Shown here one piece after another: positions 63,110 through 64,000 of a stretch of 64,000 nt of DNA. Every line of letters begins with the position of its first letter. The stretch's first letter is position 1. The position numbers and the translations under genes were made by a program. The notes under the pieces were generated by a model, which saw only the letters and a list, made by a program, of their open reading frames with translations, did no database searches and was not told the origin of the DNA. The DNA comes from Diphasiastrum complanatum (taxonomy: Eukaryota; Streptophyta; Lycopodiopsida; Lycopodiales; Lycopodiaceae): the NCBI GenBank assembly GCA_029204225.1, contig CM055109.1:32186927-32250926 (forward strand). The letters are read 5' to 3'.

Positions 63110-64000
63110 ATTCCTGTTGATCATAGCCGTACATCTGTCAAATAACGAATTGTGATTTACAGCCTATATTTATCCACCAATCAGAATGAGATTAATTTGT
63201 ACCTAAGCTGAAATACATTGACTAGTCTAGTACTAGATTCAACTAACCATCATTAGCCTTGACTCTAGAATCTGTACCTGCGCCGAAATGCATTAAATAG
63301 AAAATCACTAGCCTCCTAGAATAATCATTAAAAAAATTATAAACAATTGATTAATGGATATCATTGAAAAATGTGAACGAGGAGAATTATTACAATCTCG
63401 TCCTATTTAAGCACCGTAAAGACGAAAATTCTCCTTTTGAGATAATCTTCATTCTAACATTTTCATAAGTCTTTCATTATGCGTTTCAGTAATATTTTTC
63501 TGCATATGGGATATCGGATCAGCGCGCCTAGCAGACGATGTATTAGCTGCATTTGGCCTCGCGCATCGAATCGCTATTCTAGGAAAAAAATATTGTCAAA
63601 ATTTTTGAAACTATTGGACCCTATATGCATGATCAAGGCTTGATTCAGAAGACTCTTCATAATGGCCAAAGTTATGCAGAATTTATCGAATCAAGCTTTG
63701 ATCATTCTTATTGCATCCAATATCGGATGAGTGCGCGAGAATACATACTATGGTTGTCAAATGCTTTATATGCACGTTGATTAGCTATCGGGTGAAAATC
63801 TGGCTTTTGGTATTTTCAAAAATTATAATTATTGGATATAAAAAAGGTCTTATATTTAAAGCTTAACATTGTCAAATTCAGCATTAAATGGTGGAAGTGT
63901 GATATTATACTTTTGTAGCATTAATTGTAGATGTGACCATACTTTATTTGAAATTAAATCTGTTTAATTCGATATGGACTAATCATTTTGAAGATTGATG
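63110..64000. other. No gene seen; right end of window
   Basis: AT-rich with the CG-containing motif copies described at 63512 and 63721, which lie in two loosely similar ~210-bp blocks (both also share 'gtcaaaatttttgaaactattgga' / 'ttcaaaaattataattattgga' type words). It may be promoter or subterminal sequence of a mobile element whose end is beyond 64000. Confidence 0.35.

Larger units (their letters stand above)
63002..63738. repeat. Four dispersed copies of a TATCGRATNAGNGCGC motif
   Basis: Plus strand: 63002-63016 (TATCGATTCAGCGGG), 63512-63528 (TATCGGATCAGCGCGCC) and 63721-63738 (TATCGGATGAGTGCGCGA). Minus strand: 63050-63068 (TATCGAATTGACGCGCGCC). CG-rich words are otherwise rare in this AT-rich end of the window. 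Confidence 0.55.

Noticed and set aside
58236-64000. Terminal inverted repeats of a RAG1-like element
   Set aside because: No stretch of 58236-58637 has a convincing inverted partner at 63100-64000, and no matching Transib-type heptamers were found.

Overview
The window is nuclear DNA of a land plant with a repeat-rich genome. Evidence: one multi-exon receptor-like kinase of the plant-only ALE2 type with clean GT..AG introns, many LTR retrotransposon remnants whose primer-binding sites match plant initiator Met-tRNA (TGGTATCAGAGC), and long CT microsatellites inside LTRs. The density of old, nested elements suggests a large genome (fern, lycophyte or gymnosperm rather than a compact angiosperm), but the clade cannot be fixed from this sequence alone.

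Layout. 1-5.5 kb: mostly unassigned DNA with a short tandem duplication, a GC-rich island and an LTR-like start. 5.5-8.2 kb: a minus-strand Ty1/copia remnant with PBS and a 967-bp LTR. 9.3-11.2 kb: a decayed MULE-type transposase with a SWIM zinc finger. 12.2-15.8 kb: two more minus-strand copia fragments, one with PBS and a ~1.06-kb LTR. 19.0-19.9 kb: a gypsy (Athila-type PBS) 5' LTR. 20.4-22.5 kb: AT-rich, motif-repetitive DNA, possibly a DNA element. 22.6-31.3 kb: a Ty3/gypsy element split by an almost complete 5.68-kb copia element (two ~274-bp LTRs, PBS, PPT, 5-bp target duplication AGTTC). 31.4-32.2 kb: an unrecognised reading frame broken by one TAG. 33.1-40.6 kb: a gypsy PR-RT piece, a deletion derivative of the Athila-type family, a long copia element carrying an inverted RNase H patch, its LTR with 155 bp of CT, and a copia fragment with RT and integrase in swapped order.

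45.5-49.2 kb holds the one convincing host gene: seven consecutive exons of an ALE2-like receptor kinase, open through the extracellular domain, transmembrane segment and full kinase domain; the first exon(s) with the signal peptide were not found. 50.6-58.2 kb returns to repeats: a TTCGAA-palindrome cluster, a gag fragment carrying a short solo LTR, an unrecognised decayed coding region next to a PBS/LTR, and gypsy gag and integrase pieces.

The most unusual part is 58.6-63.1 kb: two intron-containing genes in tail-to-tail orientation with stops about 32 bp apart. The plus-strand gene has the order of conserved blocks of the RAG1/Transib transposase core (first Asp block, D-H block, LxGxLKTxK block followed by a CxxC pair, a LH block, a late Arg/Gly-rich block), with decayed 3' part. 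Its convergent partner is unrecognised, about 467 codons, with a TATA box upstream and one homopolymer frameshift. The arrangement recalls the convergent two-gene layout of ProtoRAG elements, but terminal inverted repeats were not found, and the right end may lie outside the window.
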